Shown: in pieces, positions 54,932 to 63,842 of the stretch
How positions within the stretch are numbered: position 1 is the first letter of the stretch
How the letters are laid out: each line of letters begins with the position of its first letter
NCBI RefSeq assembly: GCF_002979515.1
Contig: NZ_PCPA01000004.1
Location: forward strand, 1-64,000
Direction: 5' to 3'
Length of the DNA: 64,000 nt
Origin: Microbacterium sp. MYb54
GTDB lineage: Bacteria; Actinomycetota; Actinomycetes; Actinomycetales; Microbacteriaceae
The notes under the pieces: model-generated
What the model saw: only the letters and a program-made list of their open reading frames with translations
Database searches by the model: none
Told to the model about the DNA's origin: nothing
Position numbers and translations under genes: made by a program

Positions 54932-55612
54932 TTGTCAGGACGCCGTTCCCTTCGTCGGTCGGCGGCCGGTGCGATCGTTGCGATTCTCGCAGCGCTCGTG
55001 CTGGCCGCCGATCAGTTTGTGAAGTACCTCACGGTCGAGAACCTCCCGTACCAGGAGCCGGTTCCGGTCCTGGGTGAGTTCCTTCAGCTGTACTACGTCC
55101 GTAACCCCGGTGCCGCGTTCTCCCTCGGCTCCGAGGTCACCTGGATCTTCACGATCGCACTCGCGATCGTCGCCTGTGTGATCGTCTGGAAGGCTTTCGG
55201 CATCAAGTCGCGGCTCTGGGCGGTCGTCCTCGGCTGTCTGCTGGGTGGGGTGCTCGGCAATCTCAGCGACCGCCTCTTCCGCGAACCCGGCTTCCCGGTT
55301 GGTCACGTCGTCGACATGATCTCGATGCCGTGGATGATGCCGGCGATCTTCAACGTGGCCGACATCTTCATCGTGACGGGGATGATCTCGGTCGCACTCC
55401 TGGTTGTCTTCGGCCTCCGCTTCGATGGCACACGCGAGCGCGATCACGCCGTGGTCGAGACCGAAGAAGAAGCGGAAGCAGCGGCTGCGGCCGCCGTCTC
55501 AGCGACTGAGACCGACGACGATGCAGTGGATGCCGATGACTCCACCACCGTCCGCCCGAAAGACGACGACGCGCCTTCGGAGGATGCGACTCCCGCATCG
55601 GAAGGTCGTTGA
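54932..55612 (+). CDS. lspA: Lipoprotein signal peptidase LspA with acidic tail
   Basis: A 226-residue membrane peptidase that cleaves prolipoproteins. Four helices are visible. Catalytic aspartates are in LGNLSDRLF and FNVADIFI, and the N-terminal ADQFVKYL and NPGAAFSLG blocks are conserved. The last 60 residues after RFDGTRERD form a disordered cytoplasmic tail rich in Asp, Glu and Ala, which is absent from E. coli LspA (about 164 residues). The TTG start lies ten bases after the divIVA stop. The stop overlaps the rluD region. Confidence 0.93.
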   Translation: MSGRRSLRRSAAGAIVAILAALVLAADQFVKYLTVENLPYQEPVPVLGEFLQLYYVRNPGAAFSLGSEVTWIFTIALAIVACVIVWKAFGIKSRLWAVVLGCLLGGVLGNLSDRLFREPGFPVGHVVDMISMPWMMPAIFNVADIFIVTGMISVALLVVFGLRFDGTRERDHAVVETEEEAEAAAAAAVSATETDDDAVDADDSTTVRPKDDDAPSEDATPASEGR

Positions 55613-55614
55613 CG

Positions 55615-56535
55615 GTGGAGTCCCGATCGCTGCCGGTTCCCGACGGTTTGGACGGCACGCGCGTCGACGCGGCGCTGGCGAAGCTGATGGGGTTCTCCCG
55701 CACGTTCGCCGCTGATGTCGCCGCGGCCGGGGGAGTGCGACTCGACGGCGTGACGCTCGACAAATCCGACCGCCTGCGCGGCGGCGGCTGGCTCGACGTC
55801 GAATGGCAGCCCAAAGAGGCGCCGAGGATCATCCCGATCGCGGTGCCGGAGCTCGGCATCGTGTACGACGACGACGACATCGTTGTGGTCGACAAGCCGA
55901 CCGGTGTCGCCGCGCACCCCTCGATCGGTTGGGAGGGACCGACGGTAGTCGGTGCCCTCGCGGCAGCGGGCTTCCGTGTCGCGACCAGTGGTGCCCCGGA
56001 GCGCCAGGGAGTCGTGCATCGACTCGATGTGGGTACCAGTGGACTCATGGTCGTCGCCAAGTCCGAGCACGCGTACACGGTCCTGAAGCAGGCGTTCAAG
56101 GATCGTACCGTCGAGAAGATCTATCACGCGGTGGTTCAGGGGCATCCTGACCCGCTTGCGGGAACGATCGAGGCGCCGATCGGGCGTCATCCGAACCATT
56201 CCTGGAAGTTCGCGGTGGTCCCGGACGGGAAGCCTTCGGTCACGCACTACGAAACGCTCGAGGCATTTCCTGGCGCGTCACTGCTGGAGATCCACCTCGA
56301 GACCGGCCGTACGCACCAGATCCGTGTGCACATGGCGGCGCACCGGCATCCGTGCGTCGGCGATCCGCTCTACGGCGCTGATCCGACGATGTCGGCCCGG
56401 CTCGGGCTCTCCCGACAGTGGCTGCACGCGCACAAGCTGGCGTTCGCCCACCCGGCGACGGGAGACTGGATGCAGTTCGAGTCTCCGTATCCCGAAGACT
56501 TCCGTCACGCGTTGGACGTGTTGCGCGGCGACTGA
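55615..56535 (+). CDS. rluD: RluA/RluD-family 23S rRNA pseudouridine synthase
   Basis: A 306-residue pseudouridine synthase. An N-terminal S4 RNA-binding domain (about 10-75) is followed by the catalytic domain with Asp138 in [17 protein letters not shown]. Further blocks are [11 protein letters not shown] and [13 protein letters not shown]. Its position after lspA is standard for rluD. I prefer the GTG at 55615, nine bases after GGAAGG. A TTG two codons earlier would overlap the lspA stop. The exact target uridines are inferred from the family. Confidence 0.92.
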   Translation: MESRSLPVPDGLDGTRVDAALAKLMGFSRTFAADVAAAGGVRLDGVTLDKSDRLRGGGWLDVEWQPKEAPRIIPIAVPELGIVYDDDDIVVVDKPTGVAAHPSIGWEGPTVVGALAAAGFRVATSGAPERQGVVHRLDVGTSGLMVVAKSEHAYTVLKQAFKDRTVEKIYHAVVQGHPDPLAGTIEAPIGRHPNHSWKFAVVPDGKPSVTHYETLEAFPGASLLEIHLETGRTHQIRVHMAAHRHPCVGDPLYGADPTMSARLGLSRQWLHAHKLAFAHPATGDWMQFESPYPEDFRHALDVLRGD

Positions 56536-56583
56536 TCCGTGTTTCGCCGACCGGGTGTCGGTGTTGTGCGCGACACTGAGCGC

Positions 56584-57183
56584 ATGACCATCGAGGTTCG
56601 CCCTGCGATCGAATTCGACGACGTCGCGACGCTCGTCGGACCGAAGAAGCCGACGTCGAACGTGTGCTTCTGTCTGAGCTATCGGATCGGCAACAAGGAG
56701 AATGTGGCGCTGACGGGCTCAGCCCGTGCCGATCGCGTGCGCGAGCTGTGCCATGAAGATCCGCCGCCCGGCGTGATCGCGTATCTCGACGGTGAGCCGG
56801 TCGGGTGGGCGGCGGTGCATCCGCGGAACGATACGAGCTTCGCCCGCAACCGGCTGATCCCGCAGGTCGACGATCTCGACGTGTGGTCGCTGTGGTGCTT
56901 CCGCGTGCGCCCGGGCTATCGGAAGCAGGGCATCTCGCATGCGCTGATAGACGGAGCTGTGGCCTATGCGAAGGAACGAGGGGCTCCGGCCGTGGAGGGG
57001 TACCCGGTCGACAACGGCGGTGAGAAGGTCAACCTGACGATGGCGTACGTCGGAACGCGGTCGTTGTTCGAGAGCGCGGGCTTCGTGAAGGCGGCAGACA
57101 CCGGGTCTGTCCTGGATGGGTTCCCTCGGGTGTTGATGCGGCTCGATCTGGGGGCATCGCAGAAGTCGACGAAGAAGGCGTGA
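56584..57183 (+). CDS. GNAT family N-acetyltransferase
   Basis: A 199-residue acetyltransferase. The acetyl-CoA site reads CFRVRPGYRKQGISHALIDGAV near residue 110, with the RxxGIS variant of motif A. It is preceded by VGWAAVHPRND and followed by VEGYPVD, a pattern seen in GNAT proteins that lack assigned substrates. A cluster of Cys (VCFCLSY) near residue 28 is notable. The ATG at 56584 has no clear ribosome site. Its stop codon overlaps the first copy of a duplicated element that precedes the sigma factor gene. Confidence 0.85.
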   Translation: MTIEVRPAIEFDDVATLVGPKKPTSNVCFCLSYRIGNKENVALTGSARADRVRELCHEDPPPGVIAYLDGEPVGWAAVHPRNDTSFARNRLIPQVDDLDVWSLWCFRVRPGYRKQGISHALIDGAVAYAKERGAPAVEGYPVDNGGEKVNLTMAYVGTRSLFESAGFVKAADTGSVLDGFPRVLMRLDLGASQKSTKKA

Positions 57184-57282
57184 ACCGTTCGACGGCGCAC
57201 GGCCAATACATAGCAATGAGTGTCGTAGATTCGCTGCCGTGACGAGTTTCGAACCGTCCTCGCGTTCTGGGGCAATACATAG
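57182..57282 (+). promoter_or_regulatory. Duplicated promoter-like element upstream of the sigma factor gene
   Basis: GAACCGT, then 15 unrelated bases, then CAATACATAG occurs at 57182-57213 and again at 57251-57282, a 69-base period. Equal internal spacing with diverged spacers points to selection on the two blocks. GAACCGT resembles the -35 of ECF sigma promoters, and CAATACATAG may contain the -10. Autoregulation by the sigma factor encoded just downstream is the simplest reading. Confidence 0.6.
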
Positions 57283-57283
57283 T

Positions 57284-57889
57284 GTGAGCACAGACAGCGA
57301 GATCATTCAGCGCTCGCTCGGGCAACCCCGAGCCTTCGCCGAACTGTTCGATCGGCATGCCAGGACTCTGGGCGGCTACGCCGCCCGCCGTCTCGGTGCC
57401 GATGCGGGCGAGGACATCCTCAGTGAGACGTTCCTGGTCGCGTTCGCACGGCGGAAGTCGTTCGACACGGCCTGGGACTCGGCGCTTCCGTGGTTGTACG
57501 GGATCGCGTCCCGGTTGATCAAGAAACATCGGGCTCGAGAGGCCAAGCATCTGCGATCGAGCGCGGCGTCAGCCGCCAGAGAAGAGCACATCTCACATGG
57601 TGACCTCGACGTGACGGTCGCCCGACTCGATGCCGAGATCTCCACTCGGGAGCTGGCTCCGATGATCGCGTCGCTCTCTGCGAAGGATCGCGAGACCCTG
57701 CTGCTCTACGCCTGGGGAGATCTCACCTATGAGGAGATCGCCATTGCCCTCGGCGTCCCTGTGGGGACCGTCCGATCGCGCATCAACCGCGTGCGGACCC
57801 GGTTGAACCCGGGCCGTGCGAACAGCCGGAATCGAGTCTTGAACGAGAAGGAAGGAGAGGTCGATGGACGTTTTCGAGCGCGTGCGTGA
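57284..57889 (+). CDS. ECF-like RNA polymerase sigma factor
   Basis: A 201-residue sigma-70 relative. Region 2 covers about 12-80 (FAELFDRHARTLGGYAARRLGADAGEDILSETFLVAF). Region 4 covers 125-180 (LSAKDRETLLLYAWGDLTYEEIAIALGVPVGTVRSRINRV) with a clear helix-turn-helix. There is no region 3 or 1.1. I prefer the GTG at 57284, since the second copy of the upstream element would otherwise fall inside the coding region. A GTG at 57239 is in frame. It overlaps the next gene by 26 bases, whose membrane-anchored product is a likely partner or anti-sigma-like protein. Confidence 0.87.
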   Translation: MSTDSEIIQRSLGQPRAFAELFDRHARTLGGYAARRLGADAGEDILSETFLVAFARRKSFDTAWDSALPWLYGIASRLIKKHRAREAKHLRSSAASAAREEHISHGDLDVTVARLDAEISTRELAPMIASLSAKDRETLLLYAWGDLTYEEIAIALGVPVGTVRSRINRVRTRLNPGRANSRNRVLNEKEGEVDGRFRARA

Positions 57890-58964
57890 GGTCAACCGGG
57901 GGGCTGGCCTGCCAGAGGAGCGGATCACCGCGGCGAGAGCGCGGCTTCTCACCGGGATCGACGAGGGGCGGAGTGCGGAGCGGAAGCGGATCGCCCGGCG
58001 TCCGATGTTCATGATCGCCGGGGCAGTGGCCGGAGTGGCCGCGGTGACGGCCGGTGTCGTGGTGATCAGTCAGCCGACGGCGCCGGCCCCGAGCGTCGAG
58101 GCGATCCCGCGGGAGAGCGTCCGACCGACGCCGCAGACGTCGCCGACACCGCAGCCCACTCCCACCTCGGGGACCACGGTCACAGAACCGTTCCCGGGCA
58201 CGACCCCGCAGGCGGGGCAGTATCTCCGAATCGTGAACACGACGGAGTCTCTCACCTACCGGGACGACCGGTCTATCTACACGGCCTGGGGCGAGTCCGG
58301 GTTGAGCGGGGTGCAGCCGGTCTCGGCGCTAACGGTTCGCGAGGTGAGCGAGGTGTATGCGCCCGCTGATCGGACGACCGAGTGGTCCGGTCGGTACGGT
58401 TCCCAGGAACGCGTCGCCTACTTCCCGGAGAATCCGGGTCCGGATGGCGTGGCTGTATGGGATAGCCTCCTGCCGCCCACGTCGGGAGCGCACGAGTGGC
58501 GCAGCTTCGGAGGGATCGAAGTCGGCGTCTCTCCGCTGCTCGGCTCGGTGGAGTGGGCCGCCGCGTTCCCGCGGGACCCGCAGGCGCTTCTCGATTTCGC
58601 GCGCACGTACATGCGTGGCTACGAGCAGACCCCTGAGCAATCGAATGAGGCTGCAGTCGACACCCTCATCAACGTGCTGCGATCGAATCTCGCGCCCGCG
58701 GATCTCCGCCAGTCCGTACTGAAGGCACTCGACCTCGCCGGGGTCGGGACCTCGAAGGCCGACGGGGTGGTCACGTACCGGATGGTGTATGAGCACATGG
58801 ACCACCGGACCGACACGATCTCCATCGACACCGCGACGGGGTGGGCCACCGAGTACTCGTTGCGTTCGGATCGCGTCGATGCGGGACCACGGGAGATGGT
58901 CCCTCAGACCGTGCCTGACATCCGGATGACGTTCTCCGTCTCCATCGTCGACTCCGCTCCGTAG
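57864..58964 (+). CDS. Membrane-anchored protein paired with the sigma factor (CU044_5270-like)
   Basis: A 366-residue protein with a 48-residue cytoplasmic head, a membrane helix at about 49-70, a Thr/Pro-rich linker, and a large extracellular domain (about 115-366) without Cys. Architecture and the sigma gene directly upstream match the actinobacterial CU044_5270 group. The head, VREVNRGAGLPEERITAARARLL, could hold the sigma factor at the membrane, but it has no zinc-type anti-sigma motif, so the function is inferred. AAGGAGAGG precedes the ATG. A terminator follows 24 bases after the stop. Confidence 0.75.
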   Translation: MDVFERVREVNRGAGLPEERITAARARLLTGIDEGRSAERKRIARRPMFMIAGAVAGVAAVTAGVVVISQPTAPAPSVEAIPRESVRPTPQTSPTPQPTPTSGTTVTEPFPGTTPQAGQYLRIVNTTESLTYRDDRSIYTAWGESGLSGVQPVSALTVREVSEVYAPADRTTEWSGRYGSQERVAYFPENPGPDGVAVWDSLLPPTSGAHEWRSFGGIEVGVSPLLGSVEWAAAFPRDPQALLDFARTYMRGYEQTPEQSNEAAVDTLINVLRSNLAPADLRQSVLKALDLAGVGTSKADGVVTYRMVYEHMDHRTDTISIDTATGWATEYSLRSDRVDAGPREMVPQTVPDIRMTFSVSIVDSAP

Positions 58965-58987
58965 CGCCATCACCTCCCGGCGACAGG

Positions 58988-59016
58988 GCCCCGACGCCGA
59001 CCTCCGGTGTCGGGGC
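58988..59016 (+). terminator. Terminator after the sigma factor operon
   Basis: GCCCCGAC (58988-58995) pairs with GTCGGGGC (59009-59016), with an inner CCG/CGG pairing. No T-run is present. Confidence 0.75.
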
Positions 59017-59023
59017 TCCGCCG

Positions 59024-59029
59024 TAGACT
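59024..59029 (+). promoter_or_regulatory. -10 of a leaderless-type promoter (dnaE)
   Basis: TAGACT ends seven bases before the dnaE ATG at 59037. Confidence 0.5.
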
Positions 59030-59036
59030 CGAAGGC

Positions 59037-62000
59037 ATGGCATCCGACTCCTTCGTCCACCTGCATGTGCACAGCGAGTACTCGATGCTCGACGGTGCTG
59101 CGAAGATCAGCGCGATGACACAGGCGGCTGCCGACTACGGCATGCCTGCCATCGCTGTGACCGATCATGGCAACACTTTCGCTGCCTTCGAGTTCTACAA
59201 AGCCGCCAATGCTGCGGGCGTCAAGCCGATCATCGGCCTCGAGGCGTACATGACGCCCGGCACACACCGCAGCGACAAGACGCGTGTGCAGTGGGGTTCG
59301 CCCGATCAGAAGAGCGACGACGTCTCCGGTTCCGGTGCGTACACGCACATGACCATGTGGAGCCAGAGCACCGAAGGCATGCACAACCTCTTCCGGATCA
59401 GTTCCCGGTCGAGCCTTGAAGGCTACTACTTCAAGCCCCGAATGGACCGCGAGCTGCTCCAGACCTACGGCAAGGGGATCATCGCCACGACGGGGTGCCC
59501 GTCGGGCGAAGTGCAGACACGGCTCCGGCTGGGTCAGTACGACGCCGCGCGAGCGGCCGCAGCGGAGTTCCAGGACATCTTCGGCAAGGAGAACTACTTC
59601 GCCGAGATCATGGACCACGGTCTCTCGATCGAGCGACGGGTGATGACAGACCTCCTCCGCCTCGCGAAGGATCTGAACATCCCGCTCGTCGCCACCAACG
59701 ACTCGCACTACACCCACCAGCACGAGGCCGATGCCCACGAGGCCCTGCTGTGCGTGCAGTCCGGGTCGACGATGGACGACCCCAACCGGTTCAAGTTCGA
59801 CGGCGACGGCTACTACATCAAGACGGCCGCCGAGATGCGGCAGCTGTTCCGCGACCACCCCGAGGCATGTGACAACACGCTGCTGATCGCAGAGCGTTGC
59901 GAAGTCGAGTTCAACACTGCGGCGAACTACATGCCGCGGTTCCCCGTGCCCGACGGCGAGACCGAAGACAGCTGGCTCATCAAAGAGGTCGAGACGGGCC
60001 TCCACTACCGGTATCCCGGCGGCATCCCCGACAAGGTGCGCAAGCAGGCCGAGTACGAGACCGGGATCATCCTGCAGATGGGCTTCCCCGGCTACTTCCT
60101 CGTCGTCGCGGACTTCATCAACTGGGCCAAGGACAACGGCATCCGCGTCGGTCCTGGCCGTGGCTCCGGTGCCGGTTCCATGGTCGCGTATGCGATGAAG
60201 ATCACCGATCTCGACCCGCTCGAGCACGGCCTGATCTTCGAGCGGTTCCTCAACCCCGATCGTGTCTCGATGCCCGACTTCGACGTCGACTTCGATGATC
60301 GTCGCCGCGGCGAGGTCATCGACTACGTCACGGAGAAGTACGGCTCGGAGCGCGTCGCCCAGATCGTCACCTACGGCACCATCAAGTCCAAGCAGGCGCT
60401 GAAGGACGCCGGCCGTGTGCTCGGGTTCCCGTTCAGCATGGGGGAGCGGCTCACCAAGGCGATGCCGCCGCCCGTGATGGGCAAGGACATGCCCCTCGAC
60501 GGCATGTTCGACTCGGCCCATCCTCGCTACAAAGAGGCGAGCGAGTTCCGTGCCCTGATCGACACCGATCCCGAGGCGAAGACGGTCTTCGACCGCGCTC
60601 TCGGTCTCGAGGGACTGAAGCGCCAATGGGGTGTGCACGCCGCCGGTGTGATCATGTCTTCCGATCCGCTGCTCGACATCATCCCGATCATGAAGCGCGA
60701 GCAGGACGGCCAGATCGTCACGCAGTTCGACTACCCGTCGTGCGAGTCGCTCGGTCTGATCAAGATGGACTTCCTGGGGCTCCGAAACCTCACGATCATC
60801 TCCGACGCGCTCGACAACATCCGGATGAACCGGGGTGAAGAACTCGACCTCGAGCACCTCGAACTCGACGACCGCGGCGCCTACGATCTCCTCGGCCGTG
60901 GTGAGTCGCTCGGGGTGTTCCAGCTCGATGGCGGGCCGATGCGCTCCCTCATGCGCCTCATGAAGCCCGACAACTTCGGTGACATCTCGGCCCTCATCGC
61001 GCTGTACCGTCCTGGCCCCATGGGCGCGAACTCGCACACGAACTACGCGCTCCGAAAGAACGGCCTGCAGCCGATCACCCCGATCCACCCCGAGTTCACA
61101 GAGTCGCTCGCCGACATCCTCGAGGAGTCGTACGGTCTGATCATCTATCAGGAGCAGGTCATGGCCATCGCCCAGCGCGTTGCCGGGTTCTCGCTCGGAC
61201 AAGCCGACATCCTTCGTCGAGCGATGGGTAAGAAGAAGAAGTCCGAGCTGGACAAGCAGTTCGCGGGTTTCCAGAGCGGCATGCACGCGAACGGATACTC
61301 CGACGGCGCTGTCAACGCGCTCTGGGAGATCCTGCTGCCGTTCTCCGACTATGCCTTCAACAAGGCGCACTCGGCCGCGTACGGGGTGGTCTCGTATTGG
61401 ACGGCCTACCTCAAAGCGCATTACCCCGCCGAGTACATGGCGGCGCTGCTCACCAGCGTGGGCGACTCCAAAGACAAGATGGCGCTGTATCTGAACGAGT
61501 GCCGCCGCATGGGCATCAAGGTGCTGCCGCCCGACGTGTCCGAATCGATCAACTTCTTCGCCGCAGTCGGCGACGACATCCGCTTCGGTCTCGGGGCCGT
61601 GCGCAACGTCGGCAGCAACGTGGTCGAGGGGATCGTCCAGTCCCGCAAGGACGAGCGCTTCACCTCGTTCCATCACTTCCTCGACAAGGTGCCGCTGCAC
61701 GTGTCGAACAAGCGCACCGTCGAGTCGCTGATCAAAGCCGGAGCTTTCGACTCGATGGGAGATTCGCGTCGGGCGCTCATGGAGGTGCATGAAGACGCGG
61801 TCGAGGCGGCCGTCGATCGCAAGCGCAACGAGGCCCAAGGCGCCATCGGGTTCGACTTCGACAGCCTCTACGAGGGCATGGAAGAAGCGGCACCCGCCAA
61901 GGTTCCCGCCCGTCCTGAGTGGATCAAGAAGGACAAGCTCGCGTTCGAGCGAGAGATGCTCGGCCTCTACGTGTCGGACCACCCGCTCGCGGGGCTCGAG

Positions 62001-62555
62001 GTCCCGCTCGCGAAGCATGCATCGATCTCGATCCATGACTTGAACAACTCCGAAGACATGCAAGATGGCGACCAGGTGACGGTGGCCGGTCTCGTGACCA
62101 GCGTGCAGCACCGCGTCGCCAAGGCCAGCGGCAATCCCTACGGCATGATCACTGTCGAGGACTTCAACGGTGAGGTCACCGTGATGTTCATGGGCAAGAC
62201 CTATACCGAGTTCCAACACACCCTGCAGCAGGATGCGATCCTCGCAGTACGTGGCCGCGTGTCCCGACGTGATGACGGGCTCAACCTTCATGCCCAGTCG
62301 GCGTTCTCTCCCGACGTCGGATCCTTCGACGCCGCCGGTCCGCTGGCGCTGGTGCTCGCGGAGCAGCGTGCGACCGAGCGGGTGATGATGGAGCTCGCCG
62401 AGGTACTGCGCCGACACAACGGCGACACCGAGGTGCTGCTTCGCGTGCACCGCGGCGGAACAGCGAAGGTCTTCGAGGTGCCGATGCCGGTCAAGGTCTC
62501 CGCCGACTTGTTCGGTGACCTCAAGTCACTGCTCGGACCCACCTGTCTGGGGTGA
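59037..62555 (+). CDS. dnaE: Replicative DNA polymerase III alpha subunit DnaE
   Basis: A 1172-residue C-family polymerase for chromosome replication. The PHP domain opens with HLHVHSEYSMLDGAAKI and keeps its metal-binding residues, consistent with the proofreading activity known in actinobacterial DnaE1. The palm catalytic motif is MPDFDVDFDDRRRGEVI near residue 417. The fingers contain AHSAAYGVVSYWTAYLKAHYPAEY, and the HhH, OB-fold (VAGLVTSVQHRVAKASGNPYG) and tau-binding tail follow. TAGACT stands seven bases before the ATG. A second alpha subunit, DnaE2, lies 48 kb away in the mutasome operon. Confidence 0.97.
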   Translation: MASDSFVHLHVHSEYSMLDGAAKISAMTQAAADYGMPAIAVTDHGNTFAAFEFYKAANAAGVKPIIGLEAYMTPGTHRSDKTRVQWGSPDQKSDDVSGSGAYTHMTMWSQSTEGMHNLFRISSRSSLEGYYFKPRMDRELLQTYGKGIIATTGCPSGEVQTRLRLGQYDAARAAAAEFQDIFGKENYFAEIMDHGLSIERRVMTDLLRLAKDLNIPLVATNDSHYTHQHEADAHEALLCVQSGSTMDDPNRFKFDGDGYYIKTAAEMRQLFRDHPEACDNTLLIAERCEVEFNTAANYMPRFPVPDGETEDSWLIKEVETGLHYRYPGGIPDKVRKQAEYETGIILQMGFPGYFLVVADFINWAKDNGIRVGPGRGSGAGSMVAYAMKITDLDPLEHGLIFERFLNPDRVSMPDFDVDFDDRRRGEVIDYVTEKYGSERVAQIVTYGTIKSKQALKDAGRVLGFPFSMGERLTKAMPPPVMGKDMPLDGMFDSAHPRYKEASEFRALIDTDPEAKTVFDRALGLEGLKRQWGVHAAGVIMSSDPLLDIIPIMKREQDGQIVTQFDYPSCESLGLIKMDFLGLRNLTIISDALDNIRMNRGEELDLEHLELDDRGAYDLLGRGESLGVFQLDGGPMRSLMRLMKPDNFGDISALIALYRPGPMGANSHTNYALRKNGLQPITPIHPEFTESLADILEESYGLIIYQEQVMAIAQRVAGFSLGQADILRRAMGKKKKSELDKQFAGFQSGMHANGYSDGAVNALWEILLPFSDYAFNKAHSAAYGVVSYWTAYLKAHYPAEYMAALLTSVGDSKDKMALYLNECRRMGIKVLPPDVSESINFFAAVGDDIRFGLGAVRNVGSNVVEGIVQSRKDERFTSFHHFLDKVPLHVSNKRTVESLIKAGAFDSMGDSRRALMEVHEDAVEAAVDRKRNEAQGAIGFDFDSLYEGMEEAAPAKVPARPEWIKKDKLAFEREMLGLYVSDHPLAGLEVPLAKHASISIHDLNNSEDMQDGDQVTVAGLVTSVQHRVAKASGNPYGMITVEDFNGEVTVMFMGKTYTEFQHTLQQDAILAVRGRVSRRDDGLNLHAQSAFSPDVGSFDAAGPLALVLAEQRATERVMMELAEVLRRHNGDTEVLLRVHRGGTAKVFEVPMPVKVSADLFGDLKSLLGPTCLG

Positions 62556-62626
62556 GCGGGTAGGATCGTGAGCCGTCGGCAGAACGACGATCCCGCGTCG
62601 AGCACTGTGACGAAAGGACCTACCCC

Positions 62627-63841
62627 ATGAGCACGGATCTTCCCGAAGCGGAGCCGGAAGACACGGTTTTCAGCGACGAGGACGGCGTCCTCTACGACGA
62701 AGAGGTAACCCCTGAGTTCGGCATCCTCGGATTCACGCTGCGTGAGCTGCTCATCGTCGGCGTCTGGGTGCTGTCGTTCGTCTTCTCCTTCTTCCCGCTG
62801 ATCGGCGACCTCTCGCTGTGGGGCGTGGGCATCCAGTGGGTCCTTCCGGTGGCGTTGCCGACTGTCGCGGTGTTCCTCCTGATCCTGCGCCGTTTCTCGC
62901 CCGATGGCATCAGGAGAGTCGGCTCACTGGGCATCGACCAGTTCGCCTCGGTCGCGTTCTCCGTGTCCGCCGTCGTCTGGGCCGGGAGCCTGTGGCTCGC
63001 GATCTCAGCCTTGATCTCCACCGGACACTGGAGCCTCCCGTGGAACGGGGTCGCGATGGTCGTCACGTCGCTGGCCCTCGTCGCTCTCACGGTGTTCGCC
63101 CCGATCATTCCCGGGCTGAAGGATGACTTCCACGGTCGTCTCGTGACTCTCGCCCACCGCAACGCCAATCCCGTGCGCCCCGTCATCGCCCGGCCGCGTC
63201 CGGAGCCCGCGGTTGCACCCGTCGTCGAAGATCCCGCATCGAGCGTCGAAGAACCCGCATTGAGCGTCGAAGAACCGACGGACGTCACCGTGGACACTTC
63301 CGTGCTTCCTCCGGTCGCACACCTCGACATCGATGACTCGAACCGACAGGCGACCGACGAGATCGCACGTTTCGACCTGGCCGAGCAGGTGCCGCTCACA
63401 GCGCACGCCTCGGGCGGAGGGATCGGCACTGAGCAAGGCGTATCCGACGAGGAGTACGTGCCCACGTACTCCCGACGCTCCCGTGGACAGGAGCCGGAGA
63501 TCGTCTCGGATACCGGAAGCATCGAGTCGCTGCTGGAGACCGCGGCGACCTATGAGACCGCCGGTGTCGCAGATGATGCCGACCCCCTCCTCGAGGAGCG
63601 ACTCGCGGACGCTGACCTCGACGCGACGAACCCACGGGAGGCAGCTCCGGTTGCCCAGCCGTTCTGGATTCTCGCGCCGTCAGAGCGCGACGTCCATGAC
63701 GAGCGCGGCGAACCGCTGTTCCGCATCGGCCCGAATGCCTGGGCGCTCGTGATCGAAGACCGAGGGGGTGCGTTCGTCGTCCGACATGATGACGGACGGA
63801 TCGGTTACCTCCACGACATCTCCGACATCACGAAGGGCTGA
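62627..63841 (+). CDS. Membrane protein of unknown function
   Basis: A 404-residue protein I cannot assign. The first 37 residues are acidic. Four hydrophobic helices lie at about 38-60, 68-88, 105-130 and 140-160. The remaining 240 residues are cytoplasmic and disordered, with near-repeats ASSVEEPALSVEEP, many acidic residues and a compact C-terminal block (PFWILAPSERDVHDERGEPLFRIGPNAWALV onward) that looks like a small folded domain. AAGGACC precedes the ATG. It lies between dnaE and hisD on the same strand and ends one base before hisD, suggesting co-transcription, though no functional link is evident. Confidence 0.75.
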   Translation: MSTDLPEAEPEDTVFSDEDGVLYDEEVTPEFGILGFTLRELLIVGVWVLSFVFSFFPLIGDLSLWGVGIQWVLPVALPTVAVFLLILRRFSPDGIRRVGSLGIDQFASVAFSVSAVVWAGSLWLAISALISTGHWSLPWNGVAMVVTSLALVALTVFAPIIPGLKDDFHGRLVTLAHRNANPVRPVIARPRPEPAVAPVVEDPASSVEEPALSVEEPTDVTVDTSVLPPVAHLDIDDSNRQATDEIARFDLAEQVPLTAHASGGGIGTEQGVSDEEYVPTYSRRSRGQEPEIVSDTGSIESLLETAATYETAGVADDADPLLEERLADADLDATNPREAAPVAQPFWILAPSERDVHDERGEPLFRIGPNAWALVIEDRGGAFVVRHDDGRIGYLHDISDITKG

Positions 63842-63842
63842 A

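Noticed and set aside
58329..62450. 1373-codon open frame on the minus strand opposite dnaE
   Set aside because: It is an antisense shadow of dnaE with Arg/His/Val-rich composition and no family motif.
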